64,000 nt of DNA, taken from NCBI GenBank assembly GCA_012064385.1, contig QRDG01001892.1, positions 124,001 to 188,000 of the forward strand, in the 5' to 3' direction. Positions 45,790-57,683 of the stretch are shown in pieces. The notes below the pieces were generated by a model, which was given only the letters and a program-made list of their open reading frames with translations, was not told where the DNA came from and searched no databases. Position numbers and translations under genes: made by a program. Numbering within the stretch: the stretch's first letter is position 1; each line of letters begins with the position of its first letter. This stretch comes from Puccinellia tenuiflora (lineage: Eukaryota > Streptophyta > Magnoliopsida > Poales > Poaceae).

Positions 45790-48773
45790 CCGTGAGCTCT
45801 GGGAGCTTGCGGACCGCTGTGCCCGCGCAGAAGAGGGGATCAAGTTCCCCGGGGAGGATGAACCCGAGGACAAGGTCGTGCCTGCCAAAAGCAAGAAACG
45901 GGACCTTGGACCCGACAAGTGCGTCTTCGTCACCGAGCCTCTCCCTAAGAAGGCAAAGCCAGCCTCCACTTCGGATGGGAAAGAAGATCCGTGGTGCCAC
46001 CTTCACCCTGACGGTAACCACCTGCTCAAGGACTGCCGCCAGATGAAGAACCTCGCCATACGGGAGCAGCGCCGGGCTGACGAGGTCGGCCCGGGCGGCT
46101 GCTACAACTGTGGCCTCGACGGGCACATCGCTCGAGACTACCCCACAAGTCGCCAAGGCGGAGGCGGCCGTGGGTGGGGACGTGGCGGTGGCCGCGGAGG
46201 AGGACGCGACAGTCACGACGATCGCAACAACCAGGAAGTTGCCCACGATGACAACGGGGAAGCTCCGGCTCCTCAAGGCGACAACAATGGGCGGTTCCAG
46301 GAAGTCAATGGAGTTGTCGGTTGCATCCACGGGGGAGCCTCCCTACCTCCCTCCAACGGAGCGTGCAAGAGGCTCGTCTGGGAGCTGAATGCGGTCGCTT
46401 CTGCCCCACCAAAACCCCTAGACTGGTCCAACCAGGTCATCACCTTTGACCCAGAAGATCACCCCGACAATGTCGCCGGGGTAGGGACCCTGCCTCTGAT
46501 CGTGTCGCCCATCATCCACAACTACAAGGTCACCAAGATGCTGGTGGACGGAGGATCCAGCCTCAACCTGCTAACGGCTAAGGTCTTGGCCACTCTTCAA
46601 ATCCCCTTGTCCCGCCTGCAAGATACCGGCGTATTCCAAGGCATGAACGGGAGTGTGACTCGACCGCTGGGGAAGATCACTCTTCCGGTCACCTTCGGTG
46701 ATCCCAACAACTTCCGCACTGAGGAGATCGTCTTCGACATCGCCGACACACCTCTCCCTTACAACGGCATTCTCGACCGACCTGCCCTGGCCAAGTTCAT
46801 GGCCGTCTCCCACTTCGCCTACAACATGATGAAGATTCCGGTGGCGTGGGGCGTGATCAAGGTCAAGGCCGATGTCAACGACTCCATCTACTGCATCCAG
46901 AAGCTGAACCAGACGGTGGCGGCAACATCGAGCATCCATCAAGGTATGCAGGAGGCTGATGCCAGCGCATTCTCCTGGGACGGAGGGTACCCCGGGGGCT
47001 CGGCGTTAACTTCCTCCAAGAAGGTGCCATTCCACGGCGACCCGCAGATGACCAAGAAGGTGGCACTAACGAGCGATGGTGTCCGCACCGTCACCATCGG
47101 TGCTCACCTCGCTGACAAATAAGAAAGCGCGCTCATCGCCTTCCTTCGGGAAAATTCTAATGTCTTCGCGTGGGAGGCATCAGGTTTACCCGGCGTACCA
47201 AGGGAGCTGATTGAGCACAAACTGGCGGTAAGCGTGGATGCCCGCCCCGTGAAGCAAGTTCTGCGGAAGCAGAGCAAGGAGAAACTGGAGTTCATCGTCG
47301 CTGAGATTGACAAGCTGATAGAAGCAGGCGTTATCACGGCGGTTCCTCACCCGACTTGGGTGGCCAACCCCGTAGTGGTGCCAAAGCCCATGACCTTCAA
47401 GCTGCGGCTCTGCATCGACTTCACAGACTTGAACAAGGCATGTCCCAAGGACCCCTTCCCTCTGCCGCGCATCGACTCGATCGTGGACTCCACGGCCGGG
47501 TGCGAGTTGATGTGTTTCTTGGATGCCTTCTCTAGGTATCACCAGATTATGATGGCAGGTAGAGGACCAGGAGAAGACGGCCTTCGTCACCCCCAAGGGC
47601 TGCTACTACTACACCCGGGTGTCGTTCGGCCTCAGGAATGCCGGCGTTACCTTCCAGCGCGCCATGCAGACGTGCCTTGGGCCCCAGCTGGGCCGCAACG
47701 TTGAAGCCTACATCGACGACATCGTAGTCAAAACGCGGCACAAGAACTCCCTCATGCAGGACCTACACGAGACCTTCGACAACCTTTGCCGGGTCAACTT
47801 CAAGCTCAACCCCGACAAGTGCGTGTTCGGGGTTCCTTCCAGCAAGCTGCTGGGTTTCCTAGTCTCCCACCGGGGTATAGATGCAAACCCCGACAAGATC
47901 AAGGCCATCGAGCGCATGGAGGCACCCCGGCAGGTCAAGGACGTACAACGCCTTAACGGGTGTATCACTGCACTCGGGCGCTTCATCTCAAGACTTGGGG
48001 AGCGGGCCCTACCGTTCTTCAAGTTGCTCAAGAAGAAGGGCCCCATGGAATGGACCCCCGAGGCCGAGGAAGCTCTTCAGTCCCTCAAGCACTACCTCGC
48101 CTCGCCACCAATCCTCGTGGCCCCAGCCGAGAAGGAGTCCCTGCTGCTATACATCACTGACCACCAACCAAGTGATCAGCGCTGTGCTGGTAGTAGAGCG
48201 AGACGCTCCACCGAAAGAATCAAGCAAGACCAAGGGCAAGCACCCCGGGAGTTGTTCCTCGGGGCAACCAGGCAAGAAGAGGCGGCCGGGCGACCTCAAC
48301 GCTCCAACCACACCCGCCGGCGTTGAGCCTCTCCTTGCGGAAGAGGGAGAGCCTCACTCCGAGGGGGCTCTTCCGGGGGCTACCTCACCAACACCCCAGG
48401 GTGCCAAGCACATGGAGGAAGATGAGCCCGGCAGCCGACAAGGTGCAACATCCGGTCTACTTCATTAGTTCGGTGCTGCGCGATGCCCGGGAGCGGTATC
48501 CCATGATGCAGAAGCTCCTGCTGGCGATCCTCGTCGCTTCCCGCAAGATGAGGCCATACTTCGAAAGCCATCCAATTACGGTGGTATCAAAGTAAAATCT
48601 GAGAAGCCCTTTGGAGAACCCGCTGGCCACCGGACACATATCATGCTGGGCTATGGAACTTCAAGGCTTCGGCATCAAGTTCGAGCACACGGACAACATC
48701 AAGAGCCAGGCACTGGCAGACTTCACAGCCGAGTGGACCGAGACCGCGTTCGACGACCCGGAAGAGGAGACAT
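45790..48773 (+). mobile_element. Degenerate Ty3/gypsy gag-pol fragment without LTRs
   Basis: The region begins within gag. The open frame 45878-47122 carries the CCHC knuckle (CYNCGLDGHIARDYP, with the final Cys replaced by Tyr) followed by a GR-rich stretch, then an aspartic-protease-like core (MLVDGGSSLNLL, where retroviral-type proteases have D-S/T-G). An in-frame TAA at 47120-47122 interrupts it. The same frame continues into reverse transcriptase (KLRLCIDFTDLNKACPKD) until a frameshift near 47556. The next frame (47619-48326) has YIDDIVVK and the connection to RNase H, with further breaks near 48180 and 48590. RNase H traces reach about 48770. There is no integrase or LTR, so it is a dead fragment. 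Confidence 0.85.
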
Positions 48774-50586
48774 TGTAACATCCCGAATTTTGGCCCTATA
48801 AAATTTTCTTTGCCAAAACCAAAAATTTGGATTTGGATTTGGATCTTCTGATCTTGGCACCTCTATTTTCTCCTACATTGGCAAATCCCCCAAGATTCTC
48901 AAAATATTTATCTTTTCTTTGAATGCAAAAAGGGCCAAAACCCTAGCCTCCCAAAGGAAGTGTGCCAAGGGTGGCTTCAAAAATTCCCCAAAAATTCCAG
49001 AGTGATCCCCAGCTAGGTTAGAACCAATTTATGCAAAAATATTGGGTGACTTGTTAAGAAAAGATTTGAAATTTTTCCTGATTTGTTTTCTGCCTAAACC
49101 CCAAAACCCTAGCTTCCCAAAGGAAGTATGTCAAGACGATTTTCAAAAATTATCCAAAAATTCAGGGAGGACCCATAACCAATATGTAACCCAAATATGC
49201 AAAAACATTCCATACTTTGCTAAAGAATTTTGGAGCTTTTCTCTACTTTACCATCTACCCTAAAACTTGTTATTTTTGGAAACCCTACTAAACATTTTCC
49301 AAAAATTCTAAAAACCCCGAGGTAGATGCTCCTGACCAATATCTACCTCAGGGATTTTTCCTGTCCAAATATATTTCCATTTAAAGCCCCAAAACCTGAT
49401 TTGCCTTTTGTATCAGTAGTGTTCGATGGAATTTTTGTATAACCAAAGTTTCGAATTTGGAAAAAGTTTCTTCGGCAAACTTGTAGGATTTTCATTTTGG
49501 CACCGAGTGACGCGAGCAGATTTCAGTTTTGTGACCCAGGATGAGAGAGTGATCCTGATGCCGATGTCGGCATGGCCTGGACCGTGGCCACGGCCGGCAT
49601 GGAATGCCCGGCGGCGCCGCCAGTTTATGGTCGCCGCCGGTCTGCCTCTCCCCGCTTCTCCCCTTGCCCCCATGCTTCTCTGCTTCTCCCTCGACCATCC
49701 CATCGGCCACGCGTCGCCGCCACCCCCCGTGCCCCGTTGGCCGCTAGCCGAAGCGCCGCTGCACAGCGCCGCCGCGGGACCCGTCCCTCACCAGTGGCCT
49801 GCACTGCCGCTCGTGCCTATCCACCGCCCCACGAATCCCGTCGTCCAGCTTCCCCCTGCAGCTACACCGACGGCGCGCCACCCGCTACAGCATCGACGAG
49901 ATGCCCGCTGTCTCGCCGCTGCGGCCGGACACCTCGCTCTCCCGCACTAGTGCCTCGCCACCCCCGTCCCTATCCGCATTCACGGATTCCATGTCGTCCA
50001 GCGCTGCCTGCGGCTACACCATCGATGCACCGCCCGTCGTCTTCCCCCTGCCACGACCTCCTCGTCCCGCCACCTCGCCGCAAGCCCCGTCCGGACCCCC
50101 ACCCCGGAGGGCTATAAAAGGAGCCCCCCGGCAGCAACCAAGCACCACCCCACCTTCCTCGCCCCCTTAGACCTCCCCTCCTCCAGTGTCAGCTCCTGGG
50201 GAGCACCAGAGCGCCGGCGATGAGCACGCATCCGCCGCTCGGTCTCTGGCTCAATTCCCCACTGAGAAGACCCCTCCCCCCAATTCCTTCCACCCCTAGC
50301 CTCCCTGGACCACCCTGAACCCGATGCCACCCTCACCGGAGTGATTGGCGGCTGGCATCGCCCTCTCCGTCCTTGAACACATCTCGGCCACCGCGGTCAA
50401 CGACGCCGCCACTGCTCCAAGCCTTCACGCCACCCGTGAGCACGCCGACGGCAGGCACCTCACCTCCCCGAACCTCCCCGCAACCTCTCCCTTCCCTCCC
50501 TGTCGCCATAGCCGCCGAGAAACGCCGCCGGTGAGTTCGTCGTGCCGGCGACCCCGTCCTCTCCTCTGTTCCTTTCTTTTCTTTTT
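48774..50586 (+). mobile_element. Partial long terminal repeat with TATA box, cut at the N
   Basis: TGTAACATCCCGAATTTTGG is a typical start of gypsy (chromovirus-like) LTRs in plants and abruptly ends the preceding gypsy coding sequence. An AT-rich U3-like part (48.8-49.5 kb) with CCAAAATT repeats is followed by a GC-rich part. A consensus TATAAAA lies at 50113-50119 inside GGCTATAAAAGG. No coding frame is recognisable. The right end is missing because the sequence breaks at the N at 50587. Confidence 0.65.
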
Positions 50587-50587
50587 N
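50587..50587. other. Single ambiguous base at a repeat-repeat junction
   Basis: This is the only N I noticed in the window. Left of it is the interior of one LTR, right of it the interior of an unrelated LTR (Angela/BARE type). It may be an assembly join rather than a real breakpoint. Confidence 0.9.
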
Positions 50588-50992
50588 TAATGATGTTGAG
50601 AGTAGTCACTAGTGAAATTATGAAGCCTAGGCCTTATTTCCAAGCATTGATACACCGTTTTTAGTCACTTTTGTCACTTGTTTGCTTGCTGCCATTTTTA
50701 TTACAGAATTACAAAATCACCTTTTACCATCTATATCACTTGCATTTTACTATCTCTTCGCCGAACTAGTGCACCTATACAATTAGCCATTGTATTAGGT
50801 GTGTTGGGGACACAAAAAACTTCTTGTATCTTAATTGCAGGGTTGCTTGAGAGAGGATACATTCACCTTACACCTCCCTGAGATCGATAAACCTTGGGTT
50901 ACTCACTTAAGGAAAATTTGCTGATGTCCTACAAACCTTTGCGCTTGGAGGCCCAACAAGTATACAAGAATAGAAGCGTATAGTAGACATCA
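50588..50992 (+). mobile_element. 3' part of an Angela/WIS/BARE-1 type copia LTR
   Basis: The sequence GGTGTGTTGGGGACACAA, GCAGGGTTGCTTGAGAG, CCTCCCTGAGATCGATAAAC, CTTGGAGGCCCAACA and a final AGACATCA match, in order, the end of the LTR common to Triticeae Angela, WIS and BARE-1 elements as I know it. Only the last roughly 400 bp is present. No primer-binding site follows, so it is a 3' or solo-LTR remnant. Confidence 0.8.
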
Positions 50993-51039
50993 CCAAACAA
51001 CTAAAAATTGGGCGGGGAGAGATTCTCTAGGGTGAGCTG

Positions 51040-51350
51040 GGCTACCAAACACGCACTTATGGGTTATCGCTATTGTACGAGGACCGGCTAAGTTTTGGAA
51101 ATAAGAGATTATTGGTACATCGGGACAGGTTGCGTGATCATGCACAACATGATCATTCAAAATGAACGTGGAAAGATTTGGAATATAACTTATACGATTT
51201 TATGGGGCAACCAATGCGAGCTGCGTACAAGGGAAGACTGAATCCGATATTTTCTTGATGTGTACCACACCATTAGAGATTCGGATAGGCATGAAATTGT
51301 TTAAAAAGATCTCATCGAGTAGCGGTGGGCATGGAATGGCCAACAAGACC
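51040..51350 (+). pseudogene. PIF/Harbinger transposase relic (C-terminal end)
   Basis: Reading across frames, VIMHNMIIQNERGK followed by YTILWGNQ, then FLDVYHTIRDSDRHEIV and RWAWNGQQ, corresponds to the C-terminal end of plant Harbinger/ALP1-like transposases (ACVIMHNMIIEDE... then W..NG). There are at least one frameshift (near 51180) and two stops (51304, 51321). The upstream DDE domain is absent. Downstream, 51560-51700 carries GGTGCTCTATTTT motifs that may be its terminal region. Confidence 0.7.
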
Positions 51351-51769
51351 GTTAGTTTCATCTCTATGTTTCATGTTGTATGTGATGAACTATGTGTTTG
51401 TGGTTGTATGTTTGATGAACTTGGATTTGAGTTTTATGCTAAGAATTGATGAACTATGTAATAATTAAGTATTGTTTTTGTTATATTTGTGTTGGATTCA
51501 TCTGAGATGATTTTGATATTTATTTATTTCAATATATATGCTATTTGTGTTGAAAACATACATGTGTCGGGTGCCCTATTTTAGGGCATCTGGTATGGTA
51601 TAAAAAAATCACGACCGATATTGCCAAAAACCAGCTTTTGGTGCTCTATTTTCAGATATCTATTATAGACACTCTAATGGCTAAAATCCTCCAATGGCTA
51701 AAATTGATATGGTATGACTTTGGCATGATGCTTAAGCAGGTAGTTGCCCATTAATTGATATCCCGTTTG
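51351..51769. other. AT-rich sequence following the Harbinger relic
   Basis: There is no reading frame of interest. GGGTGCCCTATTTTAGGGCATC at about 51569 and GGTGCTCTATTTTCAGATATC at about 51640 are related motifs in direct orientation, possibly subterminal repeats of a Harbinger element. Confidence 0.4.
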
Positions 51770-51784
51770 AAAGCAGCAAAATCA

Positions 51785-53221
51785 GGCCCAGACCTGCCTT
51801 CGTCTCGTCCTGCCCGCTCCCGCGAGCGGCAGGGCGGAACCCTAGCTTTCCCAGCTGTCGGTCCTCCTCCCGTCCTCCCCTCCCGCTCCGCCGCCCGAGG
51901 TCGTCGTCGGGCAAAGCCCCAGAGGCGCCGGCGGTGGCGGGGCCTTCTCTCCCTCTCGCGCGGAGGTGGCAGCGCGGGCTGCTGCGGTCAGCGGGAGCGC
52001 GGCGCTGGTCGGGGGCGCGGCGGTGCGGCTGCCTGGCGGCGGCGTGGCGGCTCGGCGGTATGGGCGGGCTCGTGGAGGCGGCGGCGACGGCGTTCTGCGG
52101 CGGGCGGCGCGAGCTGGTGCTCGACCGATCTGGAGGCGCCCGGGTTCGATCTGGAGCGAGGCGCGTGCGGCCACCCCTCCGGCGGTGGTCAGCGGCTTCG
52201 GCGGGGTTCTTGGTGGAGGCGGGGCAGGTCGGCCTCTGGCTGCCGCGATCGGGTCGGAGCAGGGGCTCCGGGCCCCGTTGCGCCCAACTTCTGCCCTAGA
52301 TCTGGATGACACCGATGGCCAGGGGGCCAAGGTCATCGATTTGGAAGGGGATCCCCTGTTCGTCGTCTCGCTGGTCTCCGGTGTCCTCGCGGCGGTGACT
52401 CTCGGTGTTTTCTTCAGGTCTTCGTAGCTCTGTGCTTGGATCCCGGGGCGACGGCCCTGGACGGTGGGGAGCCTTGTGGTTGGCGGGCGTGCCAGGGGCT
52501 CTGGTGCTGGCCGGTTTCCACGGTTGTGGGGACGACGTGGTGTCGGCGAGCCGTGTGTCGTGGTGTATGGACCGCGGAGTGCCATTGCCGGGGGAAACCT
52601 TTGCCCTTTGGGCCTCGACGGCGGCGTCCGTGGACGTCTTTCCCTTCCTGAAGGCGTCGATGGGGCGGCGCTTGGTGTGTTTATGTGCTCCGGGTGAAAC
52701 CCAAGATCCTCGGATCGGGCGGTAGCGGCATTTTGGCGTCGTGATCTTCTTGAAGATACCGCCTTGGAGCCCCACGACGAGCGGCTCTCCGGTGGTTGGG
52801 TGGTTCCACTCCATCCTCCTCGGCAAGGCTTGCTTTGTGTTTTGCTGCCTCGTTGTTTCTTGTTTGGCTGATCTCTGGCGCTGCTCCCCGGTTGTGAGTT
52901 GTCGGCTTGACTCCTGGTGGTGTCCGGCTTCTGGTGGCGTTCCCTGCGACGTTGGAGCGGTCTCGATTGGTCGCTGTCGACTCGCCCTCTTGGGTGAGCG
53001 CCGGTCCGACATGCAATCAATCCATAGCGTTTTTGCTCCTCCTGTTCGTGGTCTATTGTATTGGTCGCTGGCGGTTTCGCGTTTCCGGGTGTGTTGTCAT
53101 AGCTAGGCCTGTTCTCGTGTGAGTTGGCAGTTCTGACTTATAAGCTGGGTTCAGCACTATGTATGTGTTTCGCCGTTGCGGCGTTATTAATTTAACGTCA
53201 GGCCTCAGGCCTTTTTTCTAA
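51785..53221 (+). mobile_element. 1.4-kb retroposon with 15-bp target duplication
   Basis: AAAGCAGCAAAATCA occurs at 51770-51784 and 53222-53236 exactly flanking the insert. The 5' end is GC-rich with AACCCTAGC, and the 3' end reads GCGTTATTAATTTAACGTC followed by CAGGCCTTTTTTCTAAAA. It has a TSD of retroposon length, no inverted repeats and a LINE-like 3' tail. Long frames run along both strands through GC bias (for example 51842-53020 minus), but none has a recognisable domain. It is best read as a non-autonomous element mobilised by LINE machinery, or possibly a retrocopy of an unknown transcript. Confidence 0.8.
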
Positions 53222-53236
53222 AAAGCAGCAAAATCA

Positions 53237-53750
53237 ATGAAAACCCCACGACAGGCCAACTACTTACCATAAATGAAATACGCGCACACACCCATTTTCA
53301 TGGGGAACCAATCGGGAGACTTGGCGTGACAGCCAAAAAATAGTTGCCTGGTAGTGGTAGGTGCTTGCACAATCCAATCCACGTGTGTTTTGTTGCGTAC
53401 ATATCAGTACATCATACCTGGTTTGGTCGCCTGTTGCTGCATCAAAGTTGCTCGTTCAGTCGCCTATTTATGTTCCTGTTTTTGTTACAGACACTTTGCA
53501 CCTACCACCAAACTGCTGGCAAGAACTCACTATTGAATACGTAACGTAAGCATGCCCTACATAACATACTGATGTGTTGCAGTCCTGTTGCTGTCATGGC
53601 TGCTTATTTGTGTGGCGCCTGCTTTTTTATTCTTCTGATTTTGATCAGGCGTTCTTCAAGGCCTAGAACTCCATTACGGATTTTGGTTTCCGATGAAATC
53701 AGGGAATTTCAAACATGCCTTCCTAATTCTAATTTTGGTTGGGATGGAGG
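53237..53750. other. Intergenic, nothing recognised
   Basis: Short overlapping frames only. This resumes the sequence interrupted by the retroposon and runs to the microsatellite. Confidence 0.4.
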
Positions 53751-53753
53751 ATA

Positions 53754-53783
53754 CCCCCCCCCCCCACCCCCCCACCCCCCCCC

Positions 53784-53847
<64 letters not shown>
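53754..53847. repeat. Poly-C tract fused to a (CA)n microsatellite
   Basis: About 60 nearly pure C bases (four A interruptions) run directly into about 17 CA dinucleotides. The apparent proline-, glycine- and valine-rich frames here are artefacts. Length is likely polymorphic or misassembled. Confidence 0.95.
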
Positions 53848-53848
<1 letters not shown>

Positions 53849-54347
53849 TGCAGTTCATGCTTCATAGAGCCATGTCTGCAAAGCGTGAATTTTACAGGAT
53901 AAACATATGCGAAATCCATGTGTCCTGAATACATCTTAAATGAGTACAAAGTACCAAGTATATGGTACAAGCTTTCATACATTCATGAGGCTGCAGCACA
54001 AACCGTGGGCAAATATATTTTGCATAGCCAACCTGAACACATCATGAATTTCAAGCCCAGTTCTGTTAACAACGATACAGTTTTTGAATGGCAGAAGAAA
54101 TGTACAATTCTTTCAATCAGCAATTTGCTCTTACAGGAATGCTTACAGGATTTCCAGCACATCCGGATTGCCGATTATATTTCCACCAGCAAAAAACAAA
54201 CCTTTCAAAACGGAAAGAAAAAAAAGAACAGAAAGAGTAAGAATAAAACGACCAGGGAAGGAAGTATAGCACCAAGATCCTATACCACTAACTAAAGAAT
54301 CAATATGTATCAGAGATTTCAGCAGAGTTATTGACCGCGGGCTATAT

Positions 54348-57300
54348 CTAGTTTGTTCCATAGCCCCGCGGATGTGACTTCTGCCATCTCCATGCGACCG
54401 ACAGACTCTCTTTGAGATCGGTATGTTGAGCAGTCCAGTTGAGCTCATTGTTTATCTTTGTAGGGTCACTGAACACTTCAGCGTAGTCTCCTGGCCTCCT
54501 GCTCAGGTACTCAATTTTTATGTCAACCCCAGTTGCCTGTTTGCAGGCATCTACAAACTCCTTAACAGAGCGACCTGAATAGAGGATCAGACAAATATCA
54601 GATAAAGTAAGTAACTGCAATTAAGTAAAATTAGAAAGAAAACTTGTGTATTGTCGCACCTCTTCCGGTGCCAACATTGTAAATGCCAACTTTGCTAGGC
54701 TCTGCCTTGTGAAGTGCTTTCACATGAGCATCGACTAAATCTGTGACATCAATGTAGTCTCTTATGCAGGTTCCATCAGCTGTAGGATAATCTGTTCCTT
54801 TAACCTGTAAATGATTCGTCAAAACCCATCAGCTTTACCCCTAAATCACCTATTACACTCAACAATACAGGCATGCTACTTCATCAAGAAGATCATAAGT
54901 ATTATATTTATTGTAATCCAAAGATGCAGAACTTAAAATGCAGCCATAGACTAAATTATCCAGGGACCCTGCTCCAGTCAATATACAAGAGAAAAGTACC
55001 TTCAATCCTTGAACGATCCCTAATGCGGCATCAAAGCATGCCCCAGATATCCTTCCATGCTCTCGTAGTTCAGGCCTAGGAGCCTCACCTAATCTTCCCT
55101 CTGGGTCTGATCCGATAACATTGAAGTATCTAAGACACAGATTCTCACGTCAGTCCAAATCGATTTGCGCTCAGAATTCCTAACTTACTTAAGCCGAGAA
55201 CCAACCCACCTTAAAATCATAACAGCCATATCTGTTCTCTTCGAGAAATCTAGTATGATGTCCTCTGCCATTTTCTTGGCTTTTCCGTAGGGGTTAATTG
55301 GGAACTACGTCAAGGTACAGTATAAATAAATTAGAAAAACAATACCACAAATATCTGAAAAATATAACAGGTTGCCAGGAACAAATAATAGCGAGGGTAA
55401 AGAATAAAGAATAAAACATTAAGTAGAAGCCTTGGGTTTGCATTTTCAGCAATACGAAGATGAAACGGAACAGCTACCCGGAAACATTCTATTTGTAAGG
55501 CCATCTTAAAAATAACCACTTGTACTTCTAGAAGCCGGCATAAAAGTAAATACCTGAGGTGTGGTTTCTATTATAGGCATCTTCTCTGGTTCTCCATACG
55601 TGGCACAGGTACTAGAGTAAATAAGTGTCTTGACTCCATGAGAAGCCATAGCCTCCAAAATTAGTAAAGTGTTTGACGTGATATTGTGATAATACCTGCA
55701 AAGTAATTGAGACTGTCAAATCAGTACAAGAATTATCTGTAGAACTAAAAAAATCATCAAGTGCATGATCGAGGGGTTAACATTACAGTACCCCATGGAT
55801 CAACATAAGATTTTTTTGGGCTTAACAGGGTAAGTGGGCCCCCCTTAAATTCAAGGAGGCAATGACTTACCTAAGGGGTTCCATTGTACTCTCACCCACG
55901 TAGGCAACAGCAGCAAAGTGCATCACAGCATCAAATGCATTTTCAGCAAATATTTTGTTGACCTGGAGTTCGGTTAAGTCAAATACAAGAATTTTAGTAT
56001 TATTTAAAAGGAGTACATGTATGTAGTGTTATGAGCAAAAAATTAGGATACCGATTTTTGATCCCCAAGATCTGCATAGATGAATTGAAGTCTACCAAGC
56101 TCCGGAAACAATTCTTGGAGAACCTTTACTGCTCCTTTGTTTCCTCTAGAAAGATTATCCTACAAGAATAAACATAATTCATCATCAAGGATGAAGATCC
56201 ACACAAAAAATTAATTCAGATATTGAACACAAAGAAAAAACAGAATTACCACAATGGTAACTCGATAGTTGTCCTTTAACAGCCGCAATGAGGCATGTGA
56301 ACCAATATAGCCAGCTCCTCCTGTTACCAAGACATGGGTAATCCCAGGTTCACGGCGAGAAAACTGCAGGATACATACACCAGAATCAGCTTTTTACAGT
56401 TGTAACTTTATGTGAATAAGAATGCCATGATAATCCTATATTCCTATTATAATTGTAACTTTATGTGAATAAGAATGCTGCATGGAAAGTGTGAGCAACA
56501 GAAATCGAAGCGCACTTTACTTTCTCATCTTTGTTTACTTTCATAACCAAATTGACATCATATGCTTCTCTGTTACTCTTACAGGTGCTTGAGACTAAAA
56601 TAGTTTATTCGATGAAGTGCATAGCAAGAAAACAAAAGAGAAAGAAGCTCCGAAAGGTGTTCTGGGAGCCAATAGCTATAGGTAGATGGATGTGATCTTT
56701 AATTTATACTGCAAGACTTGAGAAAAACTGATACACAGAAGCAGATTTAAGGAATATGGTTGGAGGAAAAAAGATAAGATATAGTGGACATCTTACCACA
56801 CTATTGCCACCAAAAACAGGAGATTGCTTCAGAACAAATATACAGAGTGTTATGAGGACCAGGGCCACAATGACTTTCCCAACATTATGTGGTTTACGCC
56901 TAGCATCAAAGTACTCCATCCCTGCCAACAACAAAAACATTGGTCATCAAGGAAACAACCATACATGTAATCATTGCAAATTAATGCTAGTTGATTAAGT
57001 TGAAGCATACTCATGATCAGACCAAGAGCAACCTAGTTGGTTTAGAACAATGAAAGAGAGAGATGAACCCCACTGATAATTAACTTCACTTTGTTACAAA
57101 TGTGCAGTAATCAATAAGTATACTGTAGGCGATTGCAACAATGTGAAAACTTTGCTTAAAGACTAAATCGGTATGGGTGCACATGTCCAGTTTTCAAATA
57201 CTGCACCTAATAGCTTTACTTCAACTTGCCTATCTTTCTAGCAGCTGAAATCTTTAACGGTCATATAACATGCATTACTTCAGGCAGAAGGAACACCACT

Positions 57301-57683
57301 GAAAACAGTACCAAAAGAAACACTACAACTTTTTGTCTGAAACAAACACCACAGTTCCACTCATACATACGAGTACACATCACCACAGAAAAAATAAAGC
57401 ATGTGCTTGTACACCAAGTGAATCCCGTTGTCAGTTAAAAACATTTACAGCTTTCCAGATGGAGTATTGAAAAAATCACTTTGTATCATGAGGCATGGAT
57501 TGGATAGACGAACTAACATAAACAATGGCCACTAGAGGTTGGCACACACGCTTGGGGTGAAAATAGCATGACATTAAGTGTGTATACATATCTAAAGCAA
57601 CAGCAGTAGGCTAATAGACAAGAAAAAGGGCACAGAGATCTACCAGCCCTAGGCTGAGTTCCCCTCCTGTTTACAGGGATCAT
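54348..57683 (-). CDS. UXE: UDP-arabinose (UDP-xylose) 4-epimerase, Golgi type II membrane enzyme, ten coding exons
   Basis: Exons, reading leftward: 57683-57644, 56921-56797, 56363-56250, 56159-56052, 55962-55871, 55695-55554, 55304-55210, 55129-55000, 54804-54660, 54574-54348. All are GT-AG and phases close to 405 residues. A short cytosolic tail and one membrane helix (VIVALVLITLCIFVL, about residues 32-46) precede a full SDR epimerase. It has NAD-binding GGAGYIG (70-76), the SST block (187-189), catalytic Tyr213 and Lys217 (PYGKAKK), and ADGTCIRDYIDVTDLVDAH. The membrane anchor and the ITHVLVTGGAGY start match the MUR4/UXE1 branch, which interconverts UDP-xylose and UDP-arabinose in the Golgi lumen for arabinoxylan and pectin. 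Cytosolic UDP-glucose epimerases lack the anchor. An in-frame TAG upstream supports the chosen ATG. Confidence 0.95.

Noticed and set aside
49426..50117. Overlapping 174- and 181-codon frames in 49.4-50.1 kb
   Set aside because: They lie in the GC-rich half of an LTR upstream of its TATA box, and no domain is seen.
51842..53020. 392-codon minus-strand frame across the retroposon
   Set aside because: Composition is R/P/T/S-biased with no domain, and overlapping long frames exist on the plus strand; it is antisense to the likely retroposon orientation.
53572..53982. Proline-rich (+) and glycine/valine-rich (-) frames
   Set aside because: They are translations of the poly-C and CA microsatellite.
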